The translations under genes and the position numbers were made by a program. A stretch of 64,000 nt of DNA from Agapetus fuscipes (lineage: Eukaryota; Arthropoda; Insecta; Trichoptera; Glossosomatidae): NCBI GenBank assembly GCA_951799405.1, contig OX637332.1, positions 3,105,001-3,169,000 of the forward strand, given 5' to 3'. Positions 1 to 9,636 of the stretch are shown piece after piece. The notes beneath the pieces are model-generated. The model saw only the letters and a list, made by a program, of their open reading frames with translations. It searched no databases and was not told the origin of the DNA. Numbering within the stretch: the stretch's first letter is position 1; each line of letters begins with the position of its first letter.

Positions 1-371
1 TTTCCAGGAAGGATTTTGTTTTTTTTATTTTGTTCGCATAAGTAAGTTCATATACACGTCTGCTTATGGACATTTTTAATGTTAATATATCGCCACTTTA
101 AAGGTAAAACTGAATAAGTGCTGATTCACTTATTTGATAAATCGTGGATAAAACATTTTATTAGGTATAACTTATAATCGTAAGTGAACTTATTATAAGG
201 AAGTTCTCGTGAGCAAGGTCTAAACAACTGGATTTTCACACTTCTTTAGTGTTTTCTGTCGAAGAAAATATAAAAATACTGCATTTATCTGAGAAACCTA
301 AAAAAGCTCAATATGTCACTTATTCAGTTTAATCTTTAAGGTGCCGATATCTGCAACTTAAATTTTAGAGT
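1..371 (+). repeat. LN1 3'-end copy carrying MITE-gamma
   Basis: LN1 3' UTR sequence (a degenerate form of the stretch from the cytosine-rich middle to the tail) is recognisable up to about position 90 and resumes with ATATCTGCAACTT at 347. The intervening 256 bp are an inverted-end element listed separately. The same arrangement, with the same junction in LN1, occurs near 30.5-30.87 kb. The 5' part is cut by the window edge, so length cannot be judged. Tail units are weak here. Confidence 0.6.
91..346. mobile_element. MITE-gamma, inverted-end element inside LN1
   Basis: The left end CGCCACTTTAAAGG and the right end, read on the other strand as CGGCACCTTAAAG, form imperfect terminal inverted repeats. 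Both continue into a shared AAACTGAATAAGTG block. ATAT flanks both sides, consistent with a short target duplication. No coding capacity is visible. A second copy lies at 30591-30832 and a partial one near 37310-37436. The superfamily is not assigned. Confidence 0.6.
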
Positions 372-374
372 ATA

Positions 375-462
375 TAGGAAAAGTGAACCATTTTTTACAG
401 TATGGAAGGACAGCCTCATACCAACTTTTTTTAAGCTCAATGAACAATCACAACAATAAGTC
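375..462 (-). repeat. LN1 fragment with A-rich flank
   Basis: AAGTGAACCATTTTTTACAG and CAGCCTCATACCAAC match the 5' part of the LN1 3' UTR on the minus strand. The following block ending in AACAATCACAACAATAA recurs at 1299-1345, so the fragment and its flank belong to a repeated unit. Confidence 0.55.
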
Positions 463-720
463 TAAATATTTAAAAATATAAATGGTAAAACATTGTTTTA
501 ATTCACTTTATTTTATTTGTTTATGCTCGAATATTTTCGCCTAATGAGGCATCTTCAAGAGCAGAATGGTTACAAATATATTTTTATAAAATAATTTTCA
601 AAACTGATTTAGGCGAAAATATTCGAGCATAAACAAATAAAATAAAGTGAATTAAAACAATGTTTTACCATTTATATTTTTAAATATTTATAAAAATGGA
701 CTTTCACTGTGTTAACAGAT
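463..720. repeat. PLE-like terminal segment with perfect 82-bp inverted repeat
   Basis: Positions 463-544 and 609-690 are exact reverse complements (82 bp each) around a 64-bp spacer. The arms contain an AGGCGAAAATATTCG motif and an AAACAATG/CATTGTTT block. The right arm is followed by ATGGACTTTCACTGTG, a terminal word found again at 50996. The spacer and left arm, read on the minus strand, carry TTGAAGATGCC...GGCGAAAA, a hammerhead-like layout seen in several PLE-like ends of this window. Perfect identity of the arms suggests a recent duplication or gene conversion. Confidence 0.7.
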
Positions 721-782
721 CAACACTAAAAAATATTACAACAATAAGTTTTCAACATAAACAATAATAATAATAATACTTA

Positions 783-1046
783 ATAGGATGATTTATTTGG
801 TGAGCGCTGTTTTTGTGTGTATCACGCATCAAGAGCCCTCTGCGAGCTTGGTCGTCGCTGTAGAAAGCGCCAATTCTCAAGCAAGACCCAGCTGTTGTAA
901 GGTTGGATGGACCTTTCAGTGATCGGTCTTTGGTAAAGGTTTATTAATTGATCAACCCAGCGAAGAGCACATTTGGAAATATTAATCGTATATTTTTGTG
1001 CTCCGCTGGTATTCAAATCCACAACCTTCCATTTACGAGTCCGAAG
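783..1046 (-). repeat. SINE-B copy (standard type), head truncated
   Basis: Reads on the minus strand from a truncated tRNA-like head with the degenerate B box at about 1010-1020, through the GGAGCAC body and GACCAAGCTCGCAGAGGG, to the 3' end CAGCGCTCACCAAATAAATC and an (ATT)-rich tail around 755-783. The A-box end is missing where an LN1 copy begins at 1047. Confidence 0.8.
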
Positions 1047-1290
1047 ACTTATAGGTTGGTATAAGGCTGACCACCCGTACTGTAAAAAATGGTTCACTTT
1101 GCCAATGTCACCCCTGTGCCAGGGAAGGTCGGCAAAAGTTGTAGGGCTTATGTTCATTTGTGGTTTGGATTTTATTTGTAAGTACACATTCAGCATTAGT
1201 AAGCGTGAACTACACGTGTTTGTTTGTGGGCATGCATTTGAGAGCCTTAAATGTGAACATATCTCTGCAACTTAGATTACAGATTATAGA
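1047..1290 (+). repeat. LN1 type a 3'-UTR copy
   Basis: Starts ACTTATAGGTTGGTATAAGGC and ends GCAACTTAGATTACAGATTATAG, the type-a tail. It directly abuts the truncated SINE-B head, indicating insertion next to or within that SINE. Confidence 0.8.
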
Positions 1291-1591
1291 TGGGAGGACA
1301 GCTTCATACCAACTTTTTTTAACTCAAAGAACAATCACAACAATAAACATAAAGTGTCACAGCTGAAAGTGAGAGGTTTCGTACTCAACTCGCACGTGCA
1401 AACTTAGTACATACATGGGTACTTAATATGTACTCCGGGGCGCCCTAAATTTCAGTAGGTACTGTACACAAGCGGGCAGCATGTACACTGTACACATTAT
1501 TACGTTCTCTGCACCGAGACCAACGCAGAAAATGTACTTTCTCCCGGTCGCTGTTTATTTAACATTCTCTCGGCTTTTTCTCTCGTTCAAA

Positions 1592-1755
1592 GGCGAATAG
1601 TTGTTGCAGCGAATAGTCGGATACCGATTCACCGCCATGCCCTACGGCGAAAAGTCGGATACTTAATTCACCGCCGTGCGCTACAGCGAATAGTCGGATA
1701 CCGATTCATCGCCATGCCCTACGGCGAATATTCGGATATCGATTCGCCGTCATGC
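1592..1755. repeat. 38-bp tandem array, block 1
   Basis: About four units of a 38-bp repeat with consensus core ATGCCCTACGGCGAATAG and TCGGATACCGATTCACCGCC. Units carry substitutions, and one has a small insertion near 1665. The array is interrupted at 1756 by an LN1 copy and resumes at 2010. Confidence 0.85.
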
Positions 1756-2009
1756 TATCTATAATCTATCTATAATCTAAGTTGCAAGGATATATTCATT
1801 CAAAGCTCTCAGATGTATGCCCACAAACAAACACATGTAGTTCGCGCTTACAAATGCTGATTGTGTACTTACAAATAAAATTCAAACCTCAAATGAACAT
1901 AAGCCCCACAACTTTTGCCGACCTTCCCTGAAGCAGGGGTGACACTGGCAAAGTGAACCATTTTTTACAGTATGGGTGGTCAGCCTCATACCAACCTATA
2001 AGTTGAGGA
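1756..2009 (-). repeat. LN1 type a copy inserted in the 38-bp array
   Basis: Minus-strand LN1 3' UTR with a (TATAATC)-type tail at its left end. The array word CATGC precedes it and ATGCC follows it, so the pre-insertion array is restored when it is removed, with ATGC as probable target duplication. Confidence 0.85.
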
Positions 2010-2076
2010 ATGCCCTACGGCGAATAGTCGGATACCAATTCCCCGCCATGCCCTACGGCGAATAGTCGGATACCAA
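2010..2076. repeat. 38-bp tandem array, block 2
   Basis: Nearly two units of the same 38-bp repeat resume here. They end at ACCAAT, where a second foreign segment begins. Confidence 0.85.
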
Positions 2077-2372
2077 TATGCTAAAACCCTCCTCGTACCC
2101 GTCCTATATGTATGTGTCAGAAGGACCCACAGCACGTGGACGCTCATACAAAACTATATATTTTCTTAAGTGGCGGAAGGCCTTCCCGTGAAGTAAGAGC
2201 AACGGCACGACAAAACAAGAACCTCTAGGTCAGAGGCGTGCCCATGACTCTGAAAGTAAATGGTTCGATGTTACTGAAGTTAATAGCATAACTCGGGTGG
2301 CACTCCATGTGGGATTGTTGCAAGATCACGAGTAGCGTGAAGAAAGACACACATAATACGAAATAATAATAA
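2077..2372 (+). mobile_element. Unassigned retroelement 3' end with (AAT) tail
   Basis: A 296-bp segment with no array homology, ending in GAAATAATAATA. It is flanked by ACCAAT on the left and ACCGAT on the right, a plausible 6-bp target duplication from the array unit. The tail and one-ended structure suggest a truncated LINE or a SINE. I do not recognise the family. A GGCGGAAGGCCTT word is shared with the DF2 repeat at 26165. Confidence 0.5.
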
Positions 2373-2480
2373 CCGATTCACCGTCATGCCCTACGGCGAA
2401 TAGTCGGATACCGATTCACCACCATGTCCTACGGCGAATAGTCGGATACCGATTCACCACCATGCCCTACGGCGAATATT
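2373..2480. repeat. 38-bp tandem array, block 3
   Basis: Almost three further units follow in the same orientation and phase style as blocks 1 and 2. This shows that all three blocks were once one continuous array. Confidence 0.85.
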
Positions 2481-2555
2481 TGAGTAACTCATCGTTCTTT
2501 TATTCGATTCAACTAATCTACACATACAGTGTAACTTCTTACCGCGTTATCCCTT

Positions 2556-2740
2556 ATTGATTATTGTAATCCTACCTGAAGGTGGCCATATAGGTCGAAC
2601 ACGTTTGTAGATTGTAATTCAAATAAAATTGGTAGGTATCGTGTGTGAAAATATAACAGTTTTTAAATAAAAAAATGTGTTTTGTTAAAAAACATACATC
2701 AATCAACATGAATTTTCAGTGTTAATACACAAACCATAAA
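2556..2740 (+). repeat. PLE-like terminal segment
   Basis: Contains CCTGAAGGTGGCCATATAGG followed by TCGAACACG, where GGCC and GGTC can pair around a short loop. The segment then runs through an AT-rich tract to ATGAATTTTCAGTGTTAATA, the terminal word shared with 14118 and resembling those at 697, 11171, 30990 and 50996. Confidence 0.5.
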
Positions 2741-2747
2741 AAATACA

Positions 2748-2813
2748 TTACATACTTCTTTCATTTCATTCAGAGTCATAACTTTTTTCATACAAGTTCT
2801 CCTTTTATTATGA
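2748..2813 (-). repeat. LN1 coding-tail fragment
   Basis: Read on the minus strand this is the last part of the LN1 reading frame (AGTCATAATAAAAGG onward to AAAGAAGTATG). It is detached from any 3' UTR and adjoins the PLE-like end. Confidence 0.6.
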
Positions 2814-3028
2814 CTATTATTCGATATTCGACAAATAGCAAATACTGGCAAATATTCACAGCATCTCTAGTTCAGAGAACTATTCTGCTTGCCTTGTTGC
2901 GCCGCCAGTGACAATTAGGAAAGGGCAATGAATCACATCTCAGCTGACATCAATGGAACTCGGCGCACTTGTCAGGTGAATAGAACCACGCTTGTCATAT
3001 GTACTGTTATTTTCTAGCAATTTCTCCC

Positions 3029-3250
3029 TTGACTTAGAGGTTGGTATGAGGCTGACCATGCATACTGTAAGAAGTGGTTCACTTTGCGAATGTCACCACT
3101 GTTTCAGAGAAGGTCAACAAAAGATGCAGGGCTTATGCTCATTGAAGGTTTGGATCTTGCACTTGCAGCATTTGAAAGCGCAAATTTACACGTGCCTGTA
3201 AACATGAATTTTAAATGTTAATATATCTTTACAACTGAGATTATAGATCT
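3029..3250 (+). repeat. LN1 type a copy, diverged
   Basis: Begins TTGACTTAGAGGTTGGTATG and ends ACAACTGAGATTATAG. Substitutions throughout indicate an old copy. Confidence 0.75.
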
Positions 3251-3904
3251 GTCTGGTTTGGTCGTAAAATTGTATTTGACTCATCTGTAGGTTTTACGGT
3301 TTTCTTTTCAAATTACATGTACAAAAAATAGCTCCCTATTAACTATACATAGTTCCCCTTAGGACTTCTGTATTGCTTACCATGTCTGTCAAGGAAAATT
3401 TGAGAACTCGCTGATACAGCTACATTTCAAATACTTCTATTAAATGATTGCATAATATAATATACACATTCTTCATATTTGAGAAAAATGATTCAAGAAA
3501 CTACGTATTATTTAGAAACTATAATAACAGGCAAACGAATAACGATTATTGTCCAATTTTTAGCCCACCGATTTCATGGTTAATCTGCAGTTTATTTTTC
3601 GCGTACATAACGCAAAATAATGAGTAAATGGATAATGATAGCTTATGTACTTCCTCTTCAAGATTTAAAATTGTTTTTGAAAAAAAATAATTACAAATAT
3701 AGTAATCAAGTATTTTGGGTAATTGTTATAATAGATGTGCCCATTGCTGTTTGTATTTTTTTTAATGAATGAGGATTTTTTTTTCTTAAAGTATTTTATT
3801 ATATTGAGAAGGATTTATTGAAAAAATAATTTTTTGTTCGCTCTTTTCCTTTGATAGTTTATTATTATTGTTATTTTATTCACTATTTTTATTTATGTCT
3901 CTTC
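3251..3904. other. AT-rich stretch without recognised feature
   Basis: Homopolymer A and T runs and short frames only. No repeat family, gene or RNA signal was recognised. Confidence 0.5.
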
Positions 3905-4010
3905 GTTTGGTCGATTCAGTTTGTAGAATGCTTGCGTTTAATGCCAGAGGTCTAGGGCTCAAACCCCACCAAGACTCTCAGAAAACATGATTCTTCTTTC
4001 ATACTCAAAA
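3905..4010 (+). repeat. SINE-A head fragment
   Basis: Degenerate tRNA-like head: a weak A box (ATTCAGTTTGTAGAATGC) and a B box changed to GGCTCAAACCC, followed by the SINE-A ACTCTCAGAAAA region. The 3' two-thirds are absent. Confidence 0.55.
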
Positions 4011-4889
4011 TCAAAGAACCGGTTATATTTACTATAGAGACTTTTTCTTACTTTTCCCTCTAGGTACGTATTCGCACTATATTTACAGCTTAGTTGTGAG
4101 TCCTTTTTTTTTTTTTGACTCTCTCAATTCTAACATAGATCTGCTAGCATAGTATAGACTCATCGATATATAGAACCCTACAAAATCTAATTCTAAAATA
4201 TTTCTCAAAATGTAGTTAAGCAAAAACTATTTGTCTTCAAGTTGTGTTAGCTCCTGCAACTAAGAAAACTATTAATTCTGTGAGAAGTGTAAAATTATGC
4301 TCGGAAAAACTGGGTCGAAGCACTTTTTTTTTCTATTTACAGCAATGCTGTTTAAAATGCCGTGCTTACGCAAATAAAGCATTATTATTAATAATATACG
4401 TCATTATGTGTGTTCGTTACCTATGTATGAAATAGCAAATACACATAATTGGCTGTGTTTTGTGAACCAGGCATTTCTATACAACATCTCATTCTTTAAC
4501 AATGCGTCTCTTCTATCTGTACTATCAGAGGGCGTCTGTTTTGATGATATATCTTCACTTTGCAAAGAAGAGCAGTGAAGCTCATCGATGCTCCTACTCT
4601 CACAACCAACCTACAATCTGTAAAGAATAGAAGAAGTGTTGGAATGCTCAGCTTTTTCTATCGGCATTGATGTTCTGGTCAAATATCCTTGATTCGATTT
4701 TAAATAGTTGAGATCATTGATAATTACGTGACAATAAAAGTGTTTCGTTTGAATTTTTTGTTCTACAAAGACTAGATAGGTGAGATATTATAGTGCAAAT
4801 GGAACCAACTCAAATTCATTTTTATAAAATATATGATGTTAGATAGCCAGCTTGCTAGCTATCTGGATATTTTTTCTTACTGATGAAGT
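4011..4889. other. AT-rich stretch without recognised feature
   Basis: No gene recognised. A small hairpin (AGATAGC/GCTATCT) lies at 4841-4864. Frames here are short and lack family features. Confidence 0.45.
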
Positions 4890-5215
4890 TTTTATCGGAT
4901 TAGACCATGTTCTACTTGCAGAAATTTTGTCTGCCGACGTTTCACTCCCTCGAGCGGGGAATATTTTCAAGGCTCGAAGCGACGGGGCACCTTTATCCTC
5001 CGATTGCTTTTGGCAACTGGCTGGCTGCTGGGGCTCTTCTGATCTCTGTCATGTATCTTCGTTGTGATTGGCGGGGTGGATGCGTTTGGGGGGTGGCTGC
5101 GCATGCGCAGGGGTACACACGGGCGTGCGTACAGGCGTGTCCGCAGGAAGGTGCGCAGGCCCCGGCGCAGGCACGTCAGCGTTGTCGGTATAGGATACCT
5201 GTTTTATCGACGTTA
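4890..5215 (-). repeat. PLE-like 3' region, GC-rich
   Basis: On the minus strand a GC-rich block containing TGCGCATGCGCAG leads into CCTTGAAAATATTCCCC...GGGAGTGAAACGTC. This resembles the CTGAAGATG-stem-GAAAC layout of other PLE-like ends in the window. The GC-rich sequence contrasts sharply with its AT-rich surroundings. Open frames cross it, but I cannot assign a protein. Confidence 0.4.
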
Positions 5216-5262
5216 CAGCAGATCGCCATATTTAATTTAATTTAATGCCTTCTTCTTTTTTC

Positions 5263-5345
5263 CCTGAAACAGTGGGTGACATAGCAAAGTGAACCATTTT
5301 TTACAATATCGGTGGTCAGTCTCTTACCAACACATCAGTCAAGGA
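5263..5345 (-). repeat. LN1 fragment
   Basis: Minus-strand piece of the 5' part of the LN1 3' UTR (CCTGAAACAG through the TTACCAACACATCAGTCAAGG equivalent). The tail half is missing. Confidence 0.65.
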
Positions 5346-5424
5346 ATCTGATTATTGAATATTTTTGGGATTCTTCGCAGTTCCGAGAAACTGGAGCTTA
5401 TTCTTTGTACCGAAGCTATTGGCC

Positions 5425-5705
5425 TTCTAAAGCCTAACACTGCGCTCGGCTGAGACTGGAGCCAAATCAAGGATTGAAGAACCTATAAGAAGAGTTAACA
5501 CAATGTTTGGAGAGCGTGCATTTGCAGTTGCTGGCCCTCTGGCCTGGAACCACCTGCCACATCATGTGAGAGAGCTAGAGGACCATGGAAAGTTCCGGAA
5601 TGCATTGAAGACAAGCAAATTTCTGGCATCATTTGCACAAGCGCCCTTGGAGTGATACATCACGAAACGGCGCTATAAATAAATCATCAACTCATCATCA
5701 TCATC
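5425..5705 (+). pseudogene. L2x LINE, C-terminal coding end and 3' tail
   Basis: Translation gives a CR1/L2-type reverse-transcriptase C-terminus: an RSAETGAKSRIE stretch, then MFGERAFAVAGPLAWNHLP, then a helix ending FAQAPLE and a stop near 5653. This matches the usual GDRAF...WNSLP signature of that clade. The element is strongly 5'-truncated. Its 3' end has ACGAAACGGCGCTATAAATA followed by an ATC-rich tail. This copy shows AAATAAATCATC, the same word that ends SINE-B. Confidence 0.75.
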
Positions 5706-6044
5706 TTCCTTAGCTGAATAAAAGAGACTGCATAGTCAACATGATCATTCATAACAACAAATGAAGTAATAAAATCTTGAAGCAAAATTACCCGAGTGAC
5801 ATCTTTGCATTAATAAATGTTGTGCAACACAAATATTGTTCAGTTGAAGATGTTGTTTACACAAATTTAACAGCAAATTCGTGACCATAATGCCAAGTCC
5901 ACAACTGCGAGCAATTACCCTGCGTCTTAAAATGAAAATTGCTTTGAATATCCAGTCGTTACTTTTTATTCTTTGAAGAATAGCACAATAATTTTGTGTG
6001 TCTCTTTCAGTTTAATTTTCAAAGAAAATATTAAATTATATATC
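5706..6044. other. Stretch without recognised feature
   Basis: No gene, repeat family or RNA signal was recognised here. Confidence 0.45.
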
Positions 6045-6303
6045 CCTATCTAAATCTAAATCTAAGCTGCAAGGATATGTATCATTTGAGATTCATATTA
6101 ATTGCATTCCCACAAGCAGACACGCATAATTACGCGCTCACACATGCCGCATGTGGACCTACAATATAAAAACCCAATTCTCAAATGGACATAAGCCCTG
6201 CAACCTTTGCCGACCTTCCCTGAAACAGGGGTGACATTGGCAAAGTGAACCATTTTTTACAGTATGGGTGGTCAGCCTCATACCAACCTATAAGTCAAGG
6301 AAA
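6045..6303 (-). repeat. LN1 type b copy
   Basis: Near full-length LN1 3' UTR. The left end has the type-b tail (ATCTAAATCTAAATCTAAGC) and the right end is CCTATAAGTCAAGGAA. The body has the TGCCGCATGTGGACC word diagnostic of type b. Confidence 0.85.
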
Positions 6304-6329
6304 ATATATTAAGATAATATATTATCATG

Positions 6330-6442
6330 ATTTATCTCACATGCGGCATGCTCAAGCGCGAACTTGTACGTGTCTGCTTGTCAGAATGCATGTAATGTGA
6401 ATCCCTAATGTTACATATCTTTGCAACTTAGATTAGATCTGG
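6330..6442 (+). repeat. LN1 type c 3' fragment
   Basis: Begins at the CACATGCGGCATG word and ends GCAACTTAGATTAG. It lies back to back with the minus-strand copy just upstream. Confidence 0.75.
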
Positions 6443-6475
6443 TGATAGCGGTTTTTGTGGGAATCATGTCTTTAC

Positions 6476-6713
6476 TTGACTTCAATGTTGGTATGAGGTT
6501 GACCATCCATGCTGTAAGAAATGGTTGACTTTGTCAATGTCACCTCTGTTTCAGGGAAAGTTAGCTAGAGTTGCGGGTGTATGTTCATTTGAGATTTGGG
6601 TTTTTATGTTGTAGGTTGTGAAAGCGTGAACTTATACTTCTCAGCTAGTGAGAATGCATCTAATGTGAATCCCCAATTTTACATATCTTTGCAACTTAGA
6701 TTAGATTAGATAT
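6476..6713 (+). repeat. LN1 type c copy
   Basis: Complete 3' UTR from TTGACTTCAATGTTGGTATG to GCAACTTAGATTAGATTAG. It is moderately diverged. Confidence 0.8.
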
Positions 6714-6718
6714 TATTA

Positions 6719-6892
6719 ATTTTGGTCCCGGCAATAGAAAGCGACAATTCTCATTCTAGACCCAGTTGCTGTAAGGTTCTATGAACCTTGGGTGACCGAT
6801 CTTTGGTAAATGCAATGAATTTTCCAACCCATCGAAGAGCATATTTAAAAAATTAAATGTTTTTTTTTGCACTGCCGGGAATCGAAATCACT
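6719..6892 (-). repeat. SINE-B fragment
   Basis: Minus-strand SINE-B middle (AGACCCAGTTGCTGTAAGG on the plus strand, then a degenerate TTTGGTAAA block) through GCACTGCCGGGAATCGAAATC, which retains a degraded B box. Both ends are missing. Confidence 0.7.
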
Positions 6893-7377
6893 ATCAAAAT
6901 CAAGCTCTTGTTTTTAAAAAATATTTTTTATCAAAATAAATCAATAAAATTATTTAAATCATAATTTTTTATTGCATTTGTGGATAGCCCATTACAAATC
7001 TGACATTTATTAAATGAAGTTATCAACTATGAAAAATAAACGAATTAAAAGTGTACTGGTAAAATGTCAGATGCATTTTTTTATTCATTGGAACCTCGCT
7101 ATAATGATCTAGTTATTTCTCGAAAGTTCACATAAAAGATTTTATTGCATATAAAAAAATGCGATTAATCATTTTACAAACGGAAATGATGATTGCTTAC
7201 GTTTGTAAATAAAAATATAATTATTTTTTATCTTAAATTATCCAATGGAAAATAAATAATAACGTAAATACATTCCATATTATTTATTTAATCAATTATT
7301 TTGTTTTTTTTTTTTTTATAATTGGACCAGTCCTCAATTTAATGCTTAACTCCAAGGACTTGTGAATAACGGAAAGA
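6893..7377. other. AT-rich stretch without recognised feature
   Basis: Very AT-rich with long A and T runs. No recognisable element or coding region. Confidence 0.5.
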
Positions 7378-7600
7378 TTTTCATGGTTCATGTTCATTTG
7401 AGGTTTCGGTTTTATTTTGTAAGTACCTACACATTCAGCATGTGTAAACGCGAACTCAAAAGTGTTTGTTTGTGATTGTGCATCAAATATTCATACTAAA
7501 TTTCAATATTTATTTGAAAATATTTTTGGATTAAAAATTATAAATGCTTTAATACTTACTGTCATTTATACAAAAACCTCAACATTGCAACTTAGATTTT
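7378..7600 (+). repeat. LN1 type a-like copy, internally disrupted
   Basis: GTTCATTTGAGGTTTCGG through TGTTTGTTTGTGATTGTGCATC matches type a. About 80 bp of AT-rich sequence then separate it from the terminal GCAACTTAGATTT. Confidence 0.55.
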
Positions 7601-7619
7601 TGATTTTACCTTCGTAGGT

Positions 7620-7915
7620 ATAATATAAAATCGTGTAAGTACACACATTTTGCAAACCTATGTAATTTACATTTTGAAAACCTATTTAGGTTACATTTTG
7701 AGAACTTAAGAAGGCACATTTTTCAAATCTTTGTGCGTATATTTAGAACCCCTATGTAGGTACAATATGAAATCATATGTTATTACATTTTTAAAACCCA
7801 TACACGAGTAGCTACATTTTAAAAACTTAAGAATGCACATTTTTCAAATCTTTGTTCGTATTGGAACACCTATGTAGGTAGGTACATTTTAACAAACTAT
7901 GTAGGCACATTTTGG
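7620..7915. repeat. Degenerate tandem repeat with about 119-bp higher-order unit
   Basis: Repeated modules of the form ACCTATGTAGGTACATTTT alternate with a longer block (ACTTAAGAAGGCACATTTTT at about 7707 and its near copy at about 7826). This gives a larger period of roughly 119 bp. Confidence 0.6.
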
Positions 7916-8059
7916 CAACATGGCAAAATATTTTTTCCCCTAAAAATTTCAGCCCATCGTTCAGTTTGAACAAGTGGAGAGTATGTAAATGAAATAGGAC
8001 AGTATTCAAGTGAAAAGAAAAGCGGTAATCAAAAAGAAAACTAATTAGTCTAAATTAGT

Positions 8060-8252
8060 ATTCACTTTGCCAATGTCACCCCTGTTTCAGGGAATGTCGG
8101 CAGGGGTTGCAGGGCTTATGTTCATTTGAGTTTGGATTTTATTTGTAAGTACACAATCAGCCTTTGTAAGCGCGAACTACACGTGTTTATTTGTGGGCAT
8201 ACATCTGAGAGCTTTAAATGAATATATCCTTGCAACTTAGATTATAGATTAT
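8060..8252 (+). repeat. LN1 type a copy, 5'-truncated
   Basis: From ATTCACTTTGCCAATGTCAC to TGCAACTTAGATTATAG with a short tail. It lacks the first about 45 bp of the usual 3' UTR copy. Confidence 0.8.
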
Positions 8253-9021
8253 ACTATGAAATTTTTCATGATTATATAAGGCGGTACTTTCAGTAATGTT
8301 TCAATGGAAATCAGTTCATCCTTCAAATCACGATCTGCATTTCAAGTACGAAACTAAAATCTTAACTCATTCAAAGAGTTTCACCCAAAATGTATGAAAA
8401 CTAAAATGTCGCTGCTTTATTTCCCATAAATATTTTTTATTTTTTATTAACGGGATTGTGAAGTTTTAACGTTACGTTTTATACTGATGGATGAAAATCA
8501 GCTGCAGATTTGACATCGTGACTTCGAACCGTATAAAAATAGATAATTATTGGAAACCATCGTTTGTTTATGCTATGGGAATAAAACCGATTGACTTGTA
8601 ATCCAATTTAACTATTGGATCTTTGCCCCGAGATCAAAACGTAAGGAATATTCTGATTTTGTGAATAGAAAAATGTATTGAAGACACTGCAGCACCCCGA
8701 GTGAGTGACTTAGTTTTCGTACACTTTTCTCTATTTACTAGATCGAGAGGAGTTCACGCAACGTTTTATACTTGGAATAAATCTGCAGTACCTTTTGGAT
8801 TGCAAATCATCTTGCATAAGGGATAATCCTAGATAGATAATGAGTTGTGAATTTTTGTAGAGAAATAATCAGAACAGAAATGGCTAGTGCTTACTCCAAA
8901 TGCTTTCATCGTTATGTAATTTCAGTGAAGTAATAATCTTAGTGGTTGATACGTATTTATTAATGAGTGATGTTCACTTTACATGCATGAGCAGCTGTGC
9001 AATCTTTTACCCAGCTACTTA
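8253..9021. other. Stretch without recognised feature
   Basis: No coding region or known family recognised. The composition is less repetitive than its surroundings and may be older unique sequence. Confidence 0.4.
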
Positions 9022-9136
9022 TAGAAAAAAATTGTATGATTTATTTGATCAGCGCGTTTTTTGCGTGAATCACACCTTAATAGTCATCTCTTCCTTATTT
9101 GCCGCTATCGAAAGTGTCCATTATTCAAGCGAGACC
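9022..9136 (-). repeat. SINE-B, 3' part (left of LN1 insertion)
   Basis: Diverged minus-strand SINE-B 3' half, up to the equivalent of AAGCAAGACC. It is continued at 9637 beyond an LN1 insertion. Confidence 0.7.
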
Positions 9137-9636
9137 TATAATCTAAGTTGCAAGGATATATTCATTCAAAGCTCTCAAATGTATGCCCACAAACAAGCAC
9201 GTGTAGTTCGCGCTTACAAATGCTGAATGCGTACTTACAAATAAAATCCAAAACTCAAATGAACATAAGCCCTGCAACTCTTGCCGACATTCCCTGAAAC
9301 AGGGGTGACATTGGCAAAGTGAAACATATTTTACAGTATGGGTGGTCAGCCTCATACCAACCTACAAGTCAAGGAATACGAGTAATAAATAACATTTAAG
9401 TATAAAAAAAACAACAAAACCTTAAAAATAAATCTATATCTACAAAAAAAGTCAAAAATTTCTTATGCAAAAAAATGTCGCAAACTAATAAACCGACATT
9501 ACAAATCAGCATTGCAGATTAGCCGCCACTTCTTCCTGTCCTTGCATACTTCTTTCATTTCATCCAGAGTCATAACCTTTTTCATACAAGCTCTCCTTTT
9601 ATTATGACTCTGGATATCCCATTCACTCGCTATTGC
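9137..9636 (-). mobile_element. LN1 type a element, 5'-truncated within the ORF
   Basis: This LINE 3' end includes the tail ((TATAATC) side), 3' UTR and the last codons of the reading frame. On the minus strand the protein end reads SEWDIQSHNKRRACMKK..., then a short basic region rich in K/R and W, then a stop. AGACC occurs at both borders (left GAGACC, right ATAGACC), giving a 5-bp target duplication in the SINE-B it interrupts. It shows that the many shorter repeats of this family are LINE 3' ends, not independent elements. Confidence 0.8.

Noticed and set aside
4907..5245. 112-residue plus-strand open frame in the GC-rich patch
   Set aside because: No domain, the composition follows the GC-rich repeat, and the PLE-like signal lies on the other strand.
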